Below the pieces are notes generated by a model, which was not told the DNA's origin, did no database searches, and saw only the letters and a list, made by a program, of their open reading frames with translations. Below, in pieces: positions 1-8,149 of a DNA stretch of 64,000 nt. The DNA is from Betaproteobacteria bacterium. Its GTDB lineage: Bacteria > Acidobacteriota > Terriglobia > Acidiferrales > UBA7541. The translations under genes were made by a program, and so were the position numbers. The stretch lies in contig CAJCHZ010000044.1 of assembly GCA_903970165.1 (NCBI GenBank), positions 46,804 through 110,803 on the forward strand. The letters are read 5' to 3'. Position 1 is the first letter of the stretch; every line of letters begins with the position of its first letter.

Positions 1-1185
1 ACGTGGTGCGGAGGATGCGTGGAAAACATCCCGCACATGAACCAACTGGAAGATCAATTCGCGGGCAAACCGATACAGTTTATTTCCATCACGGAGGAAG
101 AGAAGGGAGATGTTCTCCGGTTCCTGGCAAAACATCCGATCCATGGCTGGGTGGCCCTGGATCCGAAACGGGATAGCTTTAAGACGTACAAGGCGGAAGG
201 AATTCCGCAAACGGTGCTGATTGATGCCAAAGGGAGGCTCCGGGCCATCACCGGGCCGAGTGATGTAAATGAAAAGGTGCTTGGGGATTTGCTGGCCGGA
301 AGAGATGTGAAGGTGCGCAGCGTGCTCGATGCAGGGACGCCCGCGATCCTGGGAGCGGAACCGGGCGCGCCAACGCCGCTGGTGCAAGTGATGATCCGTC
401 CCGCGGCCCCGGTGGATGTTAGCAGGGTCTCGCCGGGTTTTGCGAGCTCTCGGGACGGCAGGTACGCCGCGTATGGAGTGACTGTGCGCGACTTGCTTTC
501 CGATGCGTACGATATTCCAGCTTCTCGCGTGGACGCGCCGGAATGGTGCAGCATGTTACGGTACGATGTCTCGATTGTCGTGCCGCACGGAGGGGAGGCT
601 GATCAATGGCCGCTCTTGCAGCAGACGTTTGCACAAGCGTTTCATTTTCGGGTTCGGCACGAGGCGCGAAAAACAAATGCGTATGTTCTCCAAACCGAGC
701 CCGGGCTGGAGCTGAAGATGAAGAGCTCGGCAGCGACGGCGAGCAAGTCGCGTCCGTGGGGTGGGCAAGGTGAATTTGACGCCGTGGGCGCTCAGATGAA
801 GAGCGTCGTGTGGGTCGCGGGAATAGTGCTGCATGCAGAGGTTTTTGATGAGACGGGTCTCCAGGGCCGTTACGATTTCGATTTGAAGTGGAATCACAAG
901 GATCCCATCTCGCTCGTATCGGCGATTCGAGAACAATTAGGATTGGCAATAGTGCCAGTGGAGCGGGAGATGGAATATTTGCCGGACGTGGTAGGGAGTG
1001 GCTGTTGCTGTGCCGATTGCGCGCAGAACTCAGTGCATGCAAATCTGGAGAACTCAGAGCATCGTCCGAGGCCACAACCCGAGGGCCGCTGGGTCATGGC
1101 ACAAGCTGGCACGATCTGCTTTTTGCGCACTAGCCGTTGCCGTCTAGCGGACTGGCAGGCGGCCAAAGACTCTTACCACTTGTGA
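1..1185 (+). CDS. Thioredoxin-like/TIGR03435-type fusion protein, 5'-truncated
   Basis: The reading frame is open from base 1, so the gene begins outside the window. The first visible residues are T-W-C-G-G-C, a thioredoxin CxxC site. They are followed by a TlpA/ResA-like half with the IPQTVLID strand holding the cis-Pro. From about residue 110 the sequence changes to a region like the TIGR03435 family, with a YDIP segment and a late TGLQGRYDFDLKW motif followed by an EQLGL stretch. That family is expanded in soil Acidobacteria and has no known function. The likely role is an extracytoplasmic thiol-disulfide protein with a partner domain. The last 70 residues, after EREMEYL, are Cys-rich and unlike the usual short family end, so a late frameshift is possible. 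The 3' end overlaps the convergent DUF486 gene by 13 bases. Confidence 0.75.
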   Translation, partial: TWCGGCVENIPHMNQLEDQFAGKPIQFISITEEEKGDVLRFLAKHPIHGWVALDPKRDSFKTYKAEGIPQTVLIDAKGRLRAITGPSDVNEKVLGDLLAGRDVKVRSVLDAGTPAILGAEPGAPTPLVQVMIRPAAPVDVSRVSPGFASSRDGRYAAYGVTVRDLLSDAYDIPASRVDAPEWCSMLRYDVSIVVPHGGEADQWPLLQQTFAQAFHFRVRHEARKTNAYVLQTEPGLELKMKSSAATASKSRPWGGQGEFDAVGAQMKSVVWVAGIVLHAEVFDETGLQGRYDFDLKWNHKDPISLVSAIREQLGLAIVPVEREMEYLPDVVGSGCCCADCAQNSVHANLENSEHRPRPQPEGRWVMAQAGTICFLRTSRCRLADWQAAKDSYHL

Positions 1186-1502
1186 AAAACAAAAAACACG
1201 GCCAGCGCGATGCATCCGAACCCTGCAGCGTAGTTCCACTTCAATTTTTCGCCTAGGTAGAAAACGGAGAAAACAGAAAACACGGAAAGCGTGATGACTT
1301 CCTGAATGGTCTTGAGCTGTGCCGTGCTGAATTCATAAGAGCCGATACGGTTGGCGGGAACCTGGAAACAATACTCGAAAAACGCGATCCCCCAGCTGAT
1401 GAGAATCACTTTCCAGAGAGACGAGGCGCGGTACTTCAAATGACCGTACCACGCGAACGTCATGAAAATATTTGAAATCGTTAGCAAAACAATAGTTCGC
1501 AC
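1173..1502 (-). CDS. DMT-type small membrane protein (DUF486 family)
   Basis: A 109-residue protein made almost wholly of four hydrophobic helices. It contains the conserved tract WGIAFFEYCFQVPANRIG, and its order and length match the DUF486 family of the drug/metabolite transporter superfamily. It is predicted to lie in the inner membrane; its substrate is unknown. The C-terminal residues overlap the convergent thioredoxin-like gene. It starts with ATG and the next upstream gene on the same strand is 80 bases away, so it is probably transcribed with the toxin-antitoxin pair or from its own promoter. The family call is fairly secure from the tract and topology; the function is not. Confidence 0.8.
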   Translation of the reverse strand: MRTIVLLTISNIFMTFAWYGHLKYRASSLWKVILISWGIAFFEYCFQVPANRIGSYEFSTAQLKTIQEVITLSVFSVFSVFYLGEKLKWNYAAGFGCIALAVFFVFHKW

Positions 1503-1584
1503 GGAGTTGACCTCCTGGATCTCACGGAAGCGCTTCGAAAAGCTAGCATGCTACGAGCCAGTTCAAAACTGAGGTACGTCCAGG

Positions 1585-1833
1585 CTACGGTATTCGCGCG
1601 GGCCACAAGCCTCGCATGTAGACCGTATTTTCGACCACGCGGTAAAAGACGAGCCAGTTGCCCGCATGAAACCAGCGATGCCGGCGAAGTCGTCTGCCCT
1701 TAAGCCGAAGAGGAAACAAGTAGGGGAAGCGTTCCAACAGGCTGAGGCTATGAGAGATTTCCTCCTGTTCTCTCTGTGGGAGCGAGAGAAACAGATCCCT
1801 TACGGGGTCTGACCAGATGATGTTTGCTTTCAC
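1585..1833 (-). CDS. RelE/ParE-type toxin
   Basis: An 82-residue basic protein with the RelE/ParE fold pattern. It has an N-terminal strand (KANIIWSDPVRDLFLSLP), a helix, a basic middle (RLKGRRLRRHRWFHAGNWLVFYRV) and a last strand VYMRGLWPAR. Members are mRNA interferases or gyrase poisons. The strand order and the RVVENTVYMRGLWPAR end fit ParE/RelE generally but do not settle which. It starts with GTG, and that GTG overlaps the antitoxin TGA (GTGA, 4-base overlap), so translation is coupled. It is the second gene of a two-gene operon, in the usual antitoxin-first order. Confidence 0.75.
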   Translation of the reverse strand: MKANIIWSDPVRDLFLSLPQREQEEISHSLSLLERFPYLFPLRLKGRRLRRHRWFHAGNWLVFYRVVENTVYMRGLWPARIP

Positions 1834-2093
1834 TTACGTTTCTTTGCGCGCTTACGCGACATCCGCAGGACTTCGCGGTGGGAAGTAACGTGTCCTTCAC
1901 GGATGGCTCGGTCCGACTCTTCCATCATTTTTTGGAAGGCGGGATCGGCCTCAATCTTATCCAGGCGGTCTTCCATGTCGGCGTAGACCTGAATGGCCTC
2001 GCGGACAACGAGACTGCGGTTTCCGGCCCGGTAAGAAGCCAGTTCTTCGAGCAATTTGTCGGTGAGCTTGTCGAGTACGAACTGTCGCCTCAT
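1830..2093 (-). CDS. Ribbon-helix-helix antitoxin
   Basis: A protein of about 87 residues beginning MRRQFVLDKLTDKLLEELASYRAGNRSLVVREAI. This is the short strand plus two helices of a CopG/MetJ-type ribbon-helix-helix DNA-binding domain. It is followed by an acidic helix likely to wrap the toxin and a basic tail (RMSRKRAKKRK). An ATG 24 bases further upstream (2117) is in frame. The chosen ATG has GGGAGA at the right distance, and the likely -10 box lies over the upstream ATG, so 2093 is the better start. The protein should neutralise the downstream toxin and repress its own promoter. Confidence 0.75.
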   Translation of the reverse strand: MRRQFVLDKLTDKLLEELASYRAGNRSLVVREAIQVYADMEDRLDKIEADPAFQKMMEESDRAIREGHVTSHREVLRMSRKRAKKRK

Positions 2094-2113
2094 TTTTGTC
2101 TCTCCCGATGGCC

Positions 2114-2160
2114 ACATTAAACCGCTGGTGTGTACGAGTCAACACCATTCATGAATAGTG
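2114..2160 (-). promoter_or_regulatory. Promoter and palindromic operator of the toxin-antitoxin operon
   Basis: Read on the minus strand there is TTGACT (2137-2142), a 17-base spacer, and TAATGT (2114-2119), a plausible sigma-70 promoter. Its transcript would start just before the antitoxin RBS. Directly upstream, 2143-2160 reads CACCATTCATGAATAGTG, an 18-base palindrome with one mismatched pair around ATTCATGAAT. That is the expected place and form for a ribbon-helix-helix operator. Seen in sequence; binding is inferred. Confidence 0.55.
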
Positions 2161-2405
2161 TGGAATTTGAGCGATCGTGGAAACCGAACAGTCCATCTGG
2201 CGGCGAAACATAATCAAGACGTTTCGTATACTGCAAGGCACCTGGCCGCGCGGAACCGCGCCGCGCTGATGCCGAATCCCGCACACTCGTCCCACCGGAC
2301 AGTTCATCGCCGAGAATAAATCGAGCTAGAGTCATCTTTACAGTGAATTTGGCTTCCCTCTTTAGTTTTTCGGACCCGGGCCCATTTTTGTATTTGGAGG
2401 ATCGC

Positions 2406-3437
2406 GTGGGGCGGATCGTTAGAGGTGTTTTTGCGTCGCTTTTGATTTTGGCCGTCATTGAGGCAGCTCCAACGGACGGACAGATGTCCACGGTGCTGGT
2501 GGTTACCGGATCGAGCATGCCGGAGCCGCTTTATGTGCTATGGAACGACGAATATCACAAACAACAGCCGGCGGTGCAGCTTCGCTATTTGCCAGAAGGC
2601 AGCGGCGCAGGCGCCACGCGCGTTTTGACCGGCACCGGAGACTTTGCCGGCGGTGACGCGCCAATTCCCGAAAAAGAGTTGAAGGCATCCACCACAAAAG
2701 TCATTGAGCTTCCCACGGTGTTGATCGGAATCGTGGTCATTTACAACTTGCCTGGCGTGACCGGCGAACTGCATCTGTCTGGTCCTGTGCTGGCAAACAT
2801 TTTTCTTGGAAAGATTACCTCCTGGAACGATCCGGCGCTGGCAAAGCTGAATCCCGAGCTCAAGCTTCCCGCGGTTTCCATTCAGGTGCTGCACCGGCCA
2901 GCGGGTAAAGGCTCAAGCTATATCCTTACCGATTTTTTGTCGAAGACCAGCCCCGAATTTCTCTCCCGCGTGGGGCGCAGCGAATCGCCGGACTGGCCGG
3001 TGGGCAGCGCCGCTGGCCGGTCTCACGACATGGTAGAAAAAGTACAAGCAACTCCCGGTGCTCTTGGTTATACGGAATTGAATATCGCCGAGAAAGGGTC
3101 GTTGCGTATGGCCAGTATTCGCAATGCGGAAGGCGAGTTCGTGCGGCCATCTGCTCATTCGATTGCGGCTGCGGCGACGGCTCTTACCAGCCGAGTTACA
3201 GACGACTTTAGGATCTCGCTCACGAATGCGCCCGGCAAAGAAAGCTATCCGATCAGCAGCTTCACCTGGTTTTATGTCCCGGCCGTAGCAAAAGATTCCC
3301 AGCGTGGCCGCGCCTTAGCGGAATATTTGAAGTGGGTGTATACCGACGGGGAAAAGATGGCGCAGCAACAAGGGTACCCTCCGCTGCCCAGCGACTTGCT
3401 GGCCAAAGTGGCTGCAAAGGCTGCCACGATTCACTGA
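2406..3437 (+). CDS. PstS-like phosphate ABC transporter substrate-binding protein
   Basis: A periplasmic binding protein of the PstS family. It shows TGSSMPEPLY near the N-terminus, EGSGAGATRVLTGTGDFAGGDAPI, the LAN-IFLGKITSWNDPALAKLNP block typical of PstS, and a second ligand block HRPAGKGSSYILTDFL. The GTG at 2406 has GGAGG five bases upstream and yields a signal peptide (basic VGRIVRG, then hydrophobic VFASLLILAV). An in-frame GTG at 2343 would add 21 residues before that signal and is less likely. No pstC, pstA, pstB or phoU is adjacent, so this is an orphan binding protein. It could serve a remote Pst system or bind phosphate for another purpose. Confidence 0.85.
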   Translation: MGRIVRGVFASLLILAVIEAAPTDGQMSTVLVVTGSSMPEPLYVLWNDEYHKQQPAVQLRYLPEGSGAGATRVLTGTGDFAGGDAPIPEKELKASTTKVIELPTVLIGIVVIYNLPGVTGELHLSGPVLANIFLGKITSWNDPALAKLNPELKLPAVSIQVLHRPAGKGSSYILTDFLSKTSPEFLSRVGRSESPDWPVGSAAGRSHDMVEKVQATPGALGYTELNIAEKGSLRMASIRNAEGEFVRPSAHSIAAAATALTSRVTDDFRISLTNAPGKESYPISSFTWFYVPAVAKDSQRGRALAEYLKWVYTDGEKMAQQQGYPPLPSDLLAKVAAKAATIH

Positions 3438-3457
3438 GCCGCAATGGAAGTTCTGCT

Positions 3458-4615
3458 CTAAACGTTCAACGTAAGTGAGACGAGGTCCGTGCGCGGAGTT
3501 GGCGGAATCGGCGGCATCTTGGAGCGGTCCACCGGGCGATAGAGCGTGTCGCGTTCGACGGGAACGCGGCCCGCGGCGCGAATAAGCCGTTCGAGTTCGC
3601 CGCGTGGCGTGAACTCCGACGTTTTTGCGCCAGCGTCGTGGTAAATCTTCTCTTCGACCACCGTGCCATCGAGATCGTTGGCGCCGAAGCGTAATGCAAT
3701 CTGCGCGATGCTCGGCGAAAGCATGATCCAGTAAGCCTTGATGTGCTCGAAATTATCGAGCATCAAACGCGAGACAGCGATGGCGCGCAAATCCGCATAG
3801 CCGCTGGTCTTCGGAATGTGCGAGAGCGCGGTGTTGTCCGGGTGAAACGCCAGAGGGATGAAAGCCACGAACCCGTGGGTTTCGTCCTGCAACTCGCGCA
3901 ATTTCAAAAGGTGGTCGACGCGTTCTTCTTCGGTTTCCACGTGGCCGTATAGCATGGTGGCATTTGAACGCAGCCCCGCCTGATGGGCTTTGCGCGCCGT
4001 GTTAAGCCACATCTGGCCGCTGGTTTTGTGGTCGCAGATGATTTTTCGCACGCGGGGATGAAAAATCTCGGCTCCGCCGCCGGGGCAGGAGTCCACGCCG
4101 GCCGCTTTCATCTTTTGCAGGACTTCCTCGATGGAAATTTTGGCAATGCGCGAAAAATAATGCACTTCCACCATGGTGAAGGCCTTGATGTGCACGGTGG
4201 GGCAGCGCTGTTTCAGGCCGCGGACCATTTCCAGGTAATGCTCAAAGCTGAGATCGGGATGCAGGCCGCCGACGATGTGGAATTCCGTGGCGCCTTCGCG
4301 AACGCCCTGCTCCGCGCGCTGATAGATTTCTTCGAGAGCGAACGTGTAAGCGCCCGGGGCATTGGGATCGCGTCCGAAAGCGCAGAGTTTGCAATGCGCC
4401 ACGCAGACATTCGTCGGATTGATGTGGCGATTGACGTTGTAATAGGTGGTGTTGCCGTGGCGCTTTTCGCGGACGTAGTTCGCAAGCCATCCGACAGCAA
4501 GAAGATCCGGTGAACGATATAGCGCGATGCCGTCCTCCATGCTCAGGCGCTGGCCGGCGAGGACTTTGTCTGCAATCGGCTTCAACCGCTGATCGGTGAT
4601 CGTGAGTTCGCTCAT
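3458..4615 (-). CDS. mqnE: Aminofutalosine synthase MqnE (radical SAM)
   Basis: MqnE makes aminofutalosine from 3-[(1-carboxyvinyl)oxy]benzoate and S-adenosylmethionine in the futalosine pathway to menaquinone. The radical SAM cluster motif CVAHCKLC supplies Cys71, Cys75 and Cys78. Other family marks are NTTYYNVNRHINPTNVC, VGGLHPDL, GAEIFHPRVR, MLYGHVET and the C-terminal FGANDLDGTVVEEKI. The length (385 residues) is normal for the family. It is the last gene of a minus-strand run after ubiX and mqnP, 19 bases behind mqnP. This is strong context for menaquinone made by the futalosine route rather than the MenB-E route. Confidence 0.95.
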   Translation of the reverse strand: MSELTITDQRLKPIADKVLAGQRLSMEDGIALYRSPDLLAVGWLANYVREKRHGNTTYYNVNRHINPTNVCVAHCKLCAFGRDPNAPGAYTFALEEIYQRAEQGVREGATEFHIVGGLHPDLSFEHYLEMVRGLKQRCPTVHIKAFTMVEVHYFSRIAKISIEEVLQKMKAAGVDSCPGGGAEIFHPRVRKIICDHKTSGQMWLNTARKAHQAGLRSNATMLYGHVETEEERVDHLLKLRELQDETHGFVAFIPLAFHPDNTALSHIPKTSGYADLRAIAVSRLMLDNFEHIKAYWIMLSPSIAQIALRFGANDLDGTVVEEKIYHDAGAKTSEFTPRGELERLIRAAGRVPVERDTLYRPVDRSKMPPIPPTPRTDLVSLTLNV

Positions 4616-4634
4616 TTTGATTCCGCCGAAATTT

Positions 4635-5516
4635 TCAAACGCGCCAAACCGCAGCTGCCGCGCCCCAGAACAACAGGAACAATAAACTAATATAACCGTT
4701 CACGGCGAAAAACGCAGCGTCCAGCTTGCTGAGGTCGCCGGGCTTCACAAGGGAATGTTCGTAGGCGAGCAACGTGGCCACCACCACGATGCCTGCCCAG
4801 GCAGGCCAGGGAAGCGCGAAGCTATAAGCAAGTCCAGAAAGCAGGGCGACGACGGCAAGGTGCATGACGCGAGCGATCAGCAGGGCATTTGCAATGCCAA
4901 ATCGTTTGGGGACGGAGTAGAGGCCGACGCGCTGGTCGTAGTCAACGTCCTGGCACGCGTAGAGAACGTCAAAGCCGCCGACCCAGAACGTGACCGCGGC
5001 GCAGAGAATCAGCATGCGCCAGTCGAGGCTGCCCGTTACGGCAATCCACGCGGCTGCCGGGGAGATGCCCAGCGCGAATCCCAGAAAAACGTGGGACCAG
5101 TTCGTGAAGCGTTTGGTGAACGAATAGAAAAAAAGAATTGCCAGGGCGAGCGGGGCGAGCTTCAGGGCGAGAAAATTCAGTTGCCACGCCGCCAGGAAAA
5201 AGACCGCTATGGCGATCAGCGCGAAAAGCCATGCAAACTGTACAGACAGGGCGCCCGTGGCGAGCGCGCGCTGTTTTGTGCGCGGATTCTCCCGGTCGTA
5301 GCGCAAATCCACGATGCGGTTGATGGTCATCGCGGCGGAACGTGCGGCAACCATGGCGACCACGATCCAGACGAATTGGCGCAACGTTGGCCAGCCATGC
5401 GGGGGCTGATGCGTTGCGCGCGCGGCAAGCAATGCGCCCGTCAGCGCAAACGGCAGCGCAAAAACGGAGTGCTCGAACTTGATCATTTCGAGCACGGTGC
5501 GGATGCGGCTGGCCAT
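4635..5516 (-). CDS. mqnP: UbiA-family prenyltransferase, menaquinone pathway (MqnP)
   Basis: An integral membrane prenyltransferase of the UbiA superfamily with about eight or nine hydrophobic helices. The first Asp-rich motif is seen in NRIVDLRYDRENPRT and the second in DVDYDQRVGLYSVPKRFG, both needed for Mg-prenyl diphosphate binding. Within this operon it most likely attaches the prenyl chain to the naphthoate intermediate of the futalosine pathway. The start at MASRIRTVLEMIKFEH leaves 7 bases after ubiX. An in-frame upstream ATG at 5615 would overlap ubiX and adds residues unlike the family. A 4-hydroxybenzoate (ubiquinone) role is possible by sequence but unlikely next to mqnE. Confidence 0.9.
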   Translation of the reverse strand: MASRIRTVLEMIKFEHSVFALPFALTGALLAARATHQPPHGWPTLRQFVWIVVAMVAARSAAMTINRIVDLRYDRENPRTKQRALATGALSVQFAWLFALIAIAVFFLAAWQLNFLALKLAPLALAILFFYSFTKRFTNWSHVFLGFALGISPAAAWIAVTGSLDWRMLILCAAVTFWVGGFDVLYACQDVDYDQRVGLYSVPKRFGIANALLIARVMHLAVVALLSGLAYSFALPWPAWAGIVVVATLLAYEHSLVKPGDLSKLDAAFFAVNGYISLLFLLFWGAAAAVWRV

Positions 5517-5523
5517 GTCTAAA

Positions 5524-6159
5524 TTACGCCTCCGCCTTTTTGGCGCTGGCCTGGCCCGCCCAGCGATACATATTTTCCTGTGGGAGATGAATCTGAGCGA
5601 GGACCCGGCAAACATACTGCGTCACCAAATCGTCGATGGTTTGCGGGTGATGATAAAACGCGGGGATCGCGGGCATAATCACCGCGCCCGCTTGTTGGGC
5701 GCGCAACATGTTTTCCAGATGAATGCGGTTGAACGGCGTATCGCGCACGCAAAGCACCAGCTTTCGTCCTTCCTTAAGAATCACGTCCGCCGCGCGCGAA
5801 ACGAGGTCGTCGCTTACGCCTGCGGCAATCGCCGCGAGTGTTCCCATCGAGCACGGAACCACGATCATCGAATCGACCGCATAACTGCCGGAAGCGATGG
5901 AAGCACCAATGTCCTTGTTGGGAAGCACCTCAATTTTGGCGGCGGGACGATTCAAAAGACGGCTGGGCAGGCTTTTCAAATCACCGGAGCTGATTTCAAG
6001 TTCTTCTGCAAAAAGGCGCTGGCCGGCTTCGGTGACAACCAGGTGGATACGTGCGACGCGGGCGTCGGCTTCCAGCAGGGCGAGCACCTTCTGCGCCAGA
6101 ACCGCGCCGCTTGCACCAGTCACACCTACGGTTACGATTTGTTTTTGCGTGTCAGGCAT
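5524..6159 (-). CDS. ubiX: Flavin prenyltransferase UbiX
   Basis: UbiX prenylates FMN to make the cofactor of UbiD-type decarboxylases. The N-terminal VGVTGASGAV is the flavin phosphate loop. VPCSMGTLAAIAAGVSDDLVSRAADV and CVRDTPFNRIHLENM are the other conserved blocks. The length (211 residues) is normal. I chose MPDTQKQIV as the start because an upstream ATG adds 33 residues with no family likeness. It leads the operon with mqnP and mqnE. A UbiD-like enzyme decarboxylates a late futalosine-pathway intermediate, so cofactor supply here makes sense. No UbiD is in the window. Confidence 0.93.
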   Translation of the reverse strand: MPDTQKQIVTVGVTGASGAVLAQKVLALLEADARVARIHLVVTEAGQRLFAEELEISSGDLKSLPSRLLNRPAAKIEVLPNKDIGASIASGSYAVDSMIVVPCSMGTLAAIAAGVSDDLVSRAADVILKEGRKLVLCVRDTPFNRIHLENMLRAQQAGAVIMPAIPAFYHHPQTIDDLVTQYVCRVLAQIHLPQENMYRWAGQASAKKAEA

Positions 6160-6259
6160 GATTTCCGTGCGGGTAGAACCAGTCTCGCAGCCGCATTCCG
6201 CCAAGTCAAGCCGAGGGGGCCTGCTTGTGTGATGATAGAATCTGCGGCGGCCAAACAAT

Positions 6260-7027
6260 ATGAATCAGCCGGAATTGCTGAAAATGCTGGAATCCCTGCA
6301 GGCGGGCGTGCTTTCTCCCGAGAAAGCGGTCGAGCGGCTGAAGCACATGCCCTTCGAGGATTTGGGATTCGCGAAGGTGGACCATCACCGCTCGCTGCGG
6401 CAGGGTTTCGCGGAAGTTGTTTTTGCAAAAGGGAAGACGCCAAAACAGGTCGCGGAGATTGTGCGCGCAATGCTGCAGAAGAAAGATTCGCGCCACAACA
6501 TTTTAGTCACTCGAGCGGACGCGAAGACATTTGCGGCCGTCAAGCGCGCAAGCGGTAAAGCGGCGCGGTCCACGAAATTTCACGAGTTGTCCGGCGTGAT
6601 CACTGCCGAGCGGACCCAGGAGATCGCCGGGAAGGGAACTATTGTGGTGGTCTCGGCGGGAACGAGTGACATTCCCGTTGCGGAAGAGGCTTTGCTGACT
6701 GCGAGCATTATGGGGAATCGCGTGGAGCATTTGTACGACGTTGGCGTCGCGGGCATTCACCGATTGCTCGAACATCGCGAAAAGCTGACGCAAGCGCGCG
6801 TGATTATTTGTGTGGCTGGAATGGAAGGCGCGCTGCCTAGCGTCGTGGGCGGGCTGGTTGCGGCGCCGGTCATTGCGGTGCCGACCAGCGTTGGTTACGG
6901 CGCGAGCTTTGGCGGCGTTGCGGCGCTGCTCGGCATGCTTAATTCTTGCGCTTCGAATGTTACGGTCGTGAACATTGACAACGGCTTTGGCGCCGCCTGC
7001 GTCGCGTCCTGTATCAATCGTCTCTAA
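6260..7027 (+). CDS. larB: LarB, nickel-pincer cofactor biosynthesis carboxylase/hydrolase
   Basis: LarB carboxylates nicotinic acid adenine dinucleotide and cleaves its phosphoanhydride, the first step to the nickel-pincer nucleotide of lactate racemase-type enzymes. The N-terminal part starts with a short helical region ([50 protein letters not shown]). The C-terminal part is PurE-like ([58 protein letters not shown]). The length (255 residues) is typical. LarC and LarE are not in the window, nor is a recognisable LarA. It is divergent from ubiX by 100 bases. Its 3' half lies antisense to the extended end of the next gene. Confidence 0.93.
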   Translation: MNQPELLKMLESLQAGVLSPEKAVERLKHMPFEDLGFAKVDHHRSLRQGFAEVVFAKGKTPKQVAEIVRAMLQKKDSRHNILVTRADAKTFAAVKRASGKAARSTKFHELSGVITAERTQEIAGKGTIVVVSAGTSDIPVAEEALLTASIMGNRVEHLYDVGVAGIHRLLEHREKLTQARVIICVAGMEGALPSVVGGLVAAPVIAVPTSVGYGASFGGVAALLGMLNSCASNVTVVNIDNGFGAACVASCINRL

Positions 7028-8068
7028 AGCACGTTTGGTAGGGTTCTGTACGTGACGCGACTCCCAAGCTTTTAACAACACCTTCATCACACCCGGTTCT
7101 TGAGCGAAACGAATCGCTTCGGTCGCCTCGTTCAAAGAAAACGAGCATGTAATGAGCAGGCGCGGGTCAATTTTCCCGGAACGCAAAAGCGCGAGAGCCT
7201 TGCTAAACGGCCCGCAACGCGAGCCGACGACAGTGATCTCCTTGACGACGATCGGCCAGGTTTCGATCGGTGCGGCCCCGTGAAATGTGGATTTCAAGAC
7301 GAGCGTGCCGCGCGGCTCGGTCATGTGCTGGGCCAAAGCGAAACCGCTTGGTGAGCCGGTAGCCTCAACCAGCAATCCATAGCTTTCTTTTATGCGCTTG
7401 AGATCAGTGCCATCACCGCGCACTTTTTTGGTTTGGATTCCTACGCGCCTTGCGAGCGCAAGTTTCTTTTCGTGTTTGCCGTACATGACGACGTGGGGCA
7501 CGGCTGTCCTCAAAACGAGCGCGATCAATTGCGCCAGTTTGCCATCGCCAAGCACAGCAGCACTGCGAAATTGTTTTACGTCGACCTGCTCGAGAATTTC
7601 GCAGGCCGCAGCAAGCGGTTCTACAAACACAGCCTGGTCATCGGTGACCGAATCAGGCACGGCATGAAGATTTTCAAGCGGCAGCGCCAAATATTCCGCA
7701 AACGCGCCGTCGTGCGCGAAAATGCCGAGAACTGTCCTTCTCGCGCAATGCGTCTTCAAACCGCGCTTGCAAAAATCACATAAGGGCCGAAAGCCATAGG
7801 CGGAGCAGGACACATTGATCTCGCCAACGACGCGCCGTCCCAGCCATTTTTTCTTCAGCGGACCGGGAACGCCGCGAACATCCGCAACTTCGCCAACGAA
7901 TTCGTGGCCCGGCGTTCCGCGAAAAGCGTGATAGCCGCACAAGATCTCAACGTCCGTATTACAAATTCCGGCAAGCCGCAAGCGAATGAGCGCCCAACCT
8001 GGACGCAGTTCGGGCAGCCGTTTCTCAAATTGTTTTAGTTTTCCGCAAGAGACAGAAAAGGCCAGCAC
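6503..8068 (-). CDS. Zinc-dependent alcohol dehydrogenase-like (MDR) protein with run-on C-terminus
   Basis: A medium-chain dehydrogenase/reductase. The catalytic zinc site is seen in GICNTDVEI and [11 protein letters not shown]. The structural zinc Cys set lies in [22 protein letters not shown]. The Rossmann part has [17 protein letters not shown]. The substrate is unknown. Recognisable family sequence ends near residue 335 (about base 7060), the usual length of about 340. No stop follows there: the frame runs on for some 185 residues, 525 bases of it antisense to larB. Another frame has a stop just after the family end, so a one-base frameshift near 7030-7060 is likely. Treat 6503-7050 as doubtful coding sequence. 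Confidence 0.7.
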   Translation of the reverse strand: MLAFSVSCGKLKQFEKRLPELRPGWALIRLRLAGICNTDVEILCGYHAFRGTPGHEFVGEVADVRGVPGPLKKKWLGRRVVGEINVSCSAYGFRPLCDFCKRGLKTHCARRTVLGIFAHDGAFAEYLALPLENLHAVPDSVTDDQAVFVEPLAAACEILEQVDVKQFRSAAVLGDGKLAQLIALVLRTAVPHVVMYGKHEKKLALARRVGIQTKKVRGDGTDLKRIKESYGLLVEATGSPSGFALAQHMTEPRGTLVLKSTFHGAAPIETWPIVVKEITVVGSRCGPFSKALALLRSGKIDPRLLITCSFSLNEATEAIRFAQEPGVMKVLLKAWESRHVQNPTKRALETIDTGRDAGGAKAVVNVHDRNIRSARIKHAEQRRNAAKARAVTNAGRHRNDRRRNQPAHDARQRAFHSSHTNNHARLRQLFAMFEQSVNARDANVVQMLHAIPHNARSQQSLFRNGNVTRSRRDHHNSSLPGDLLGPLGSDHAGQLVKFRGPRRFTACALDGRKCLRVRSSD

Positions 8069-8149
8069 GGTCGCTTATCATCCCGCATGTTGCTTCTCCA
8101 GTCCAATCCAGCTATGGAGTGGAGAAGCGCGCTTCAACTTACCTGCTAC

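Noticed and set aside
2343..2405. Extended start of the PstS-like gene at GTG 2343
   Set aside because: It has no good RBS, and it would place 21 residues before the signal peptide. The GTG at 2406 has GGAGG at proper spacing.
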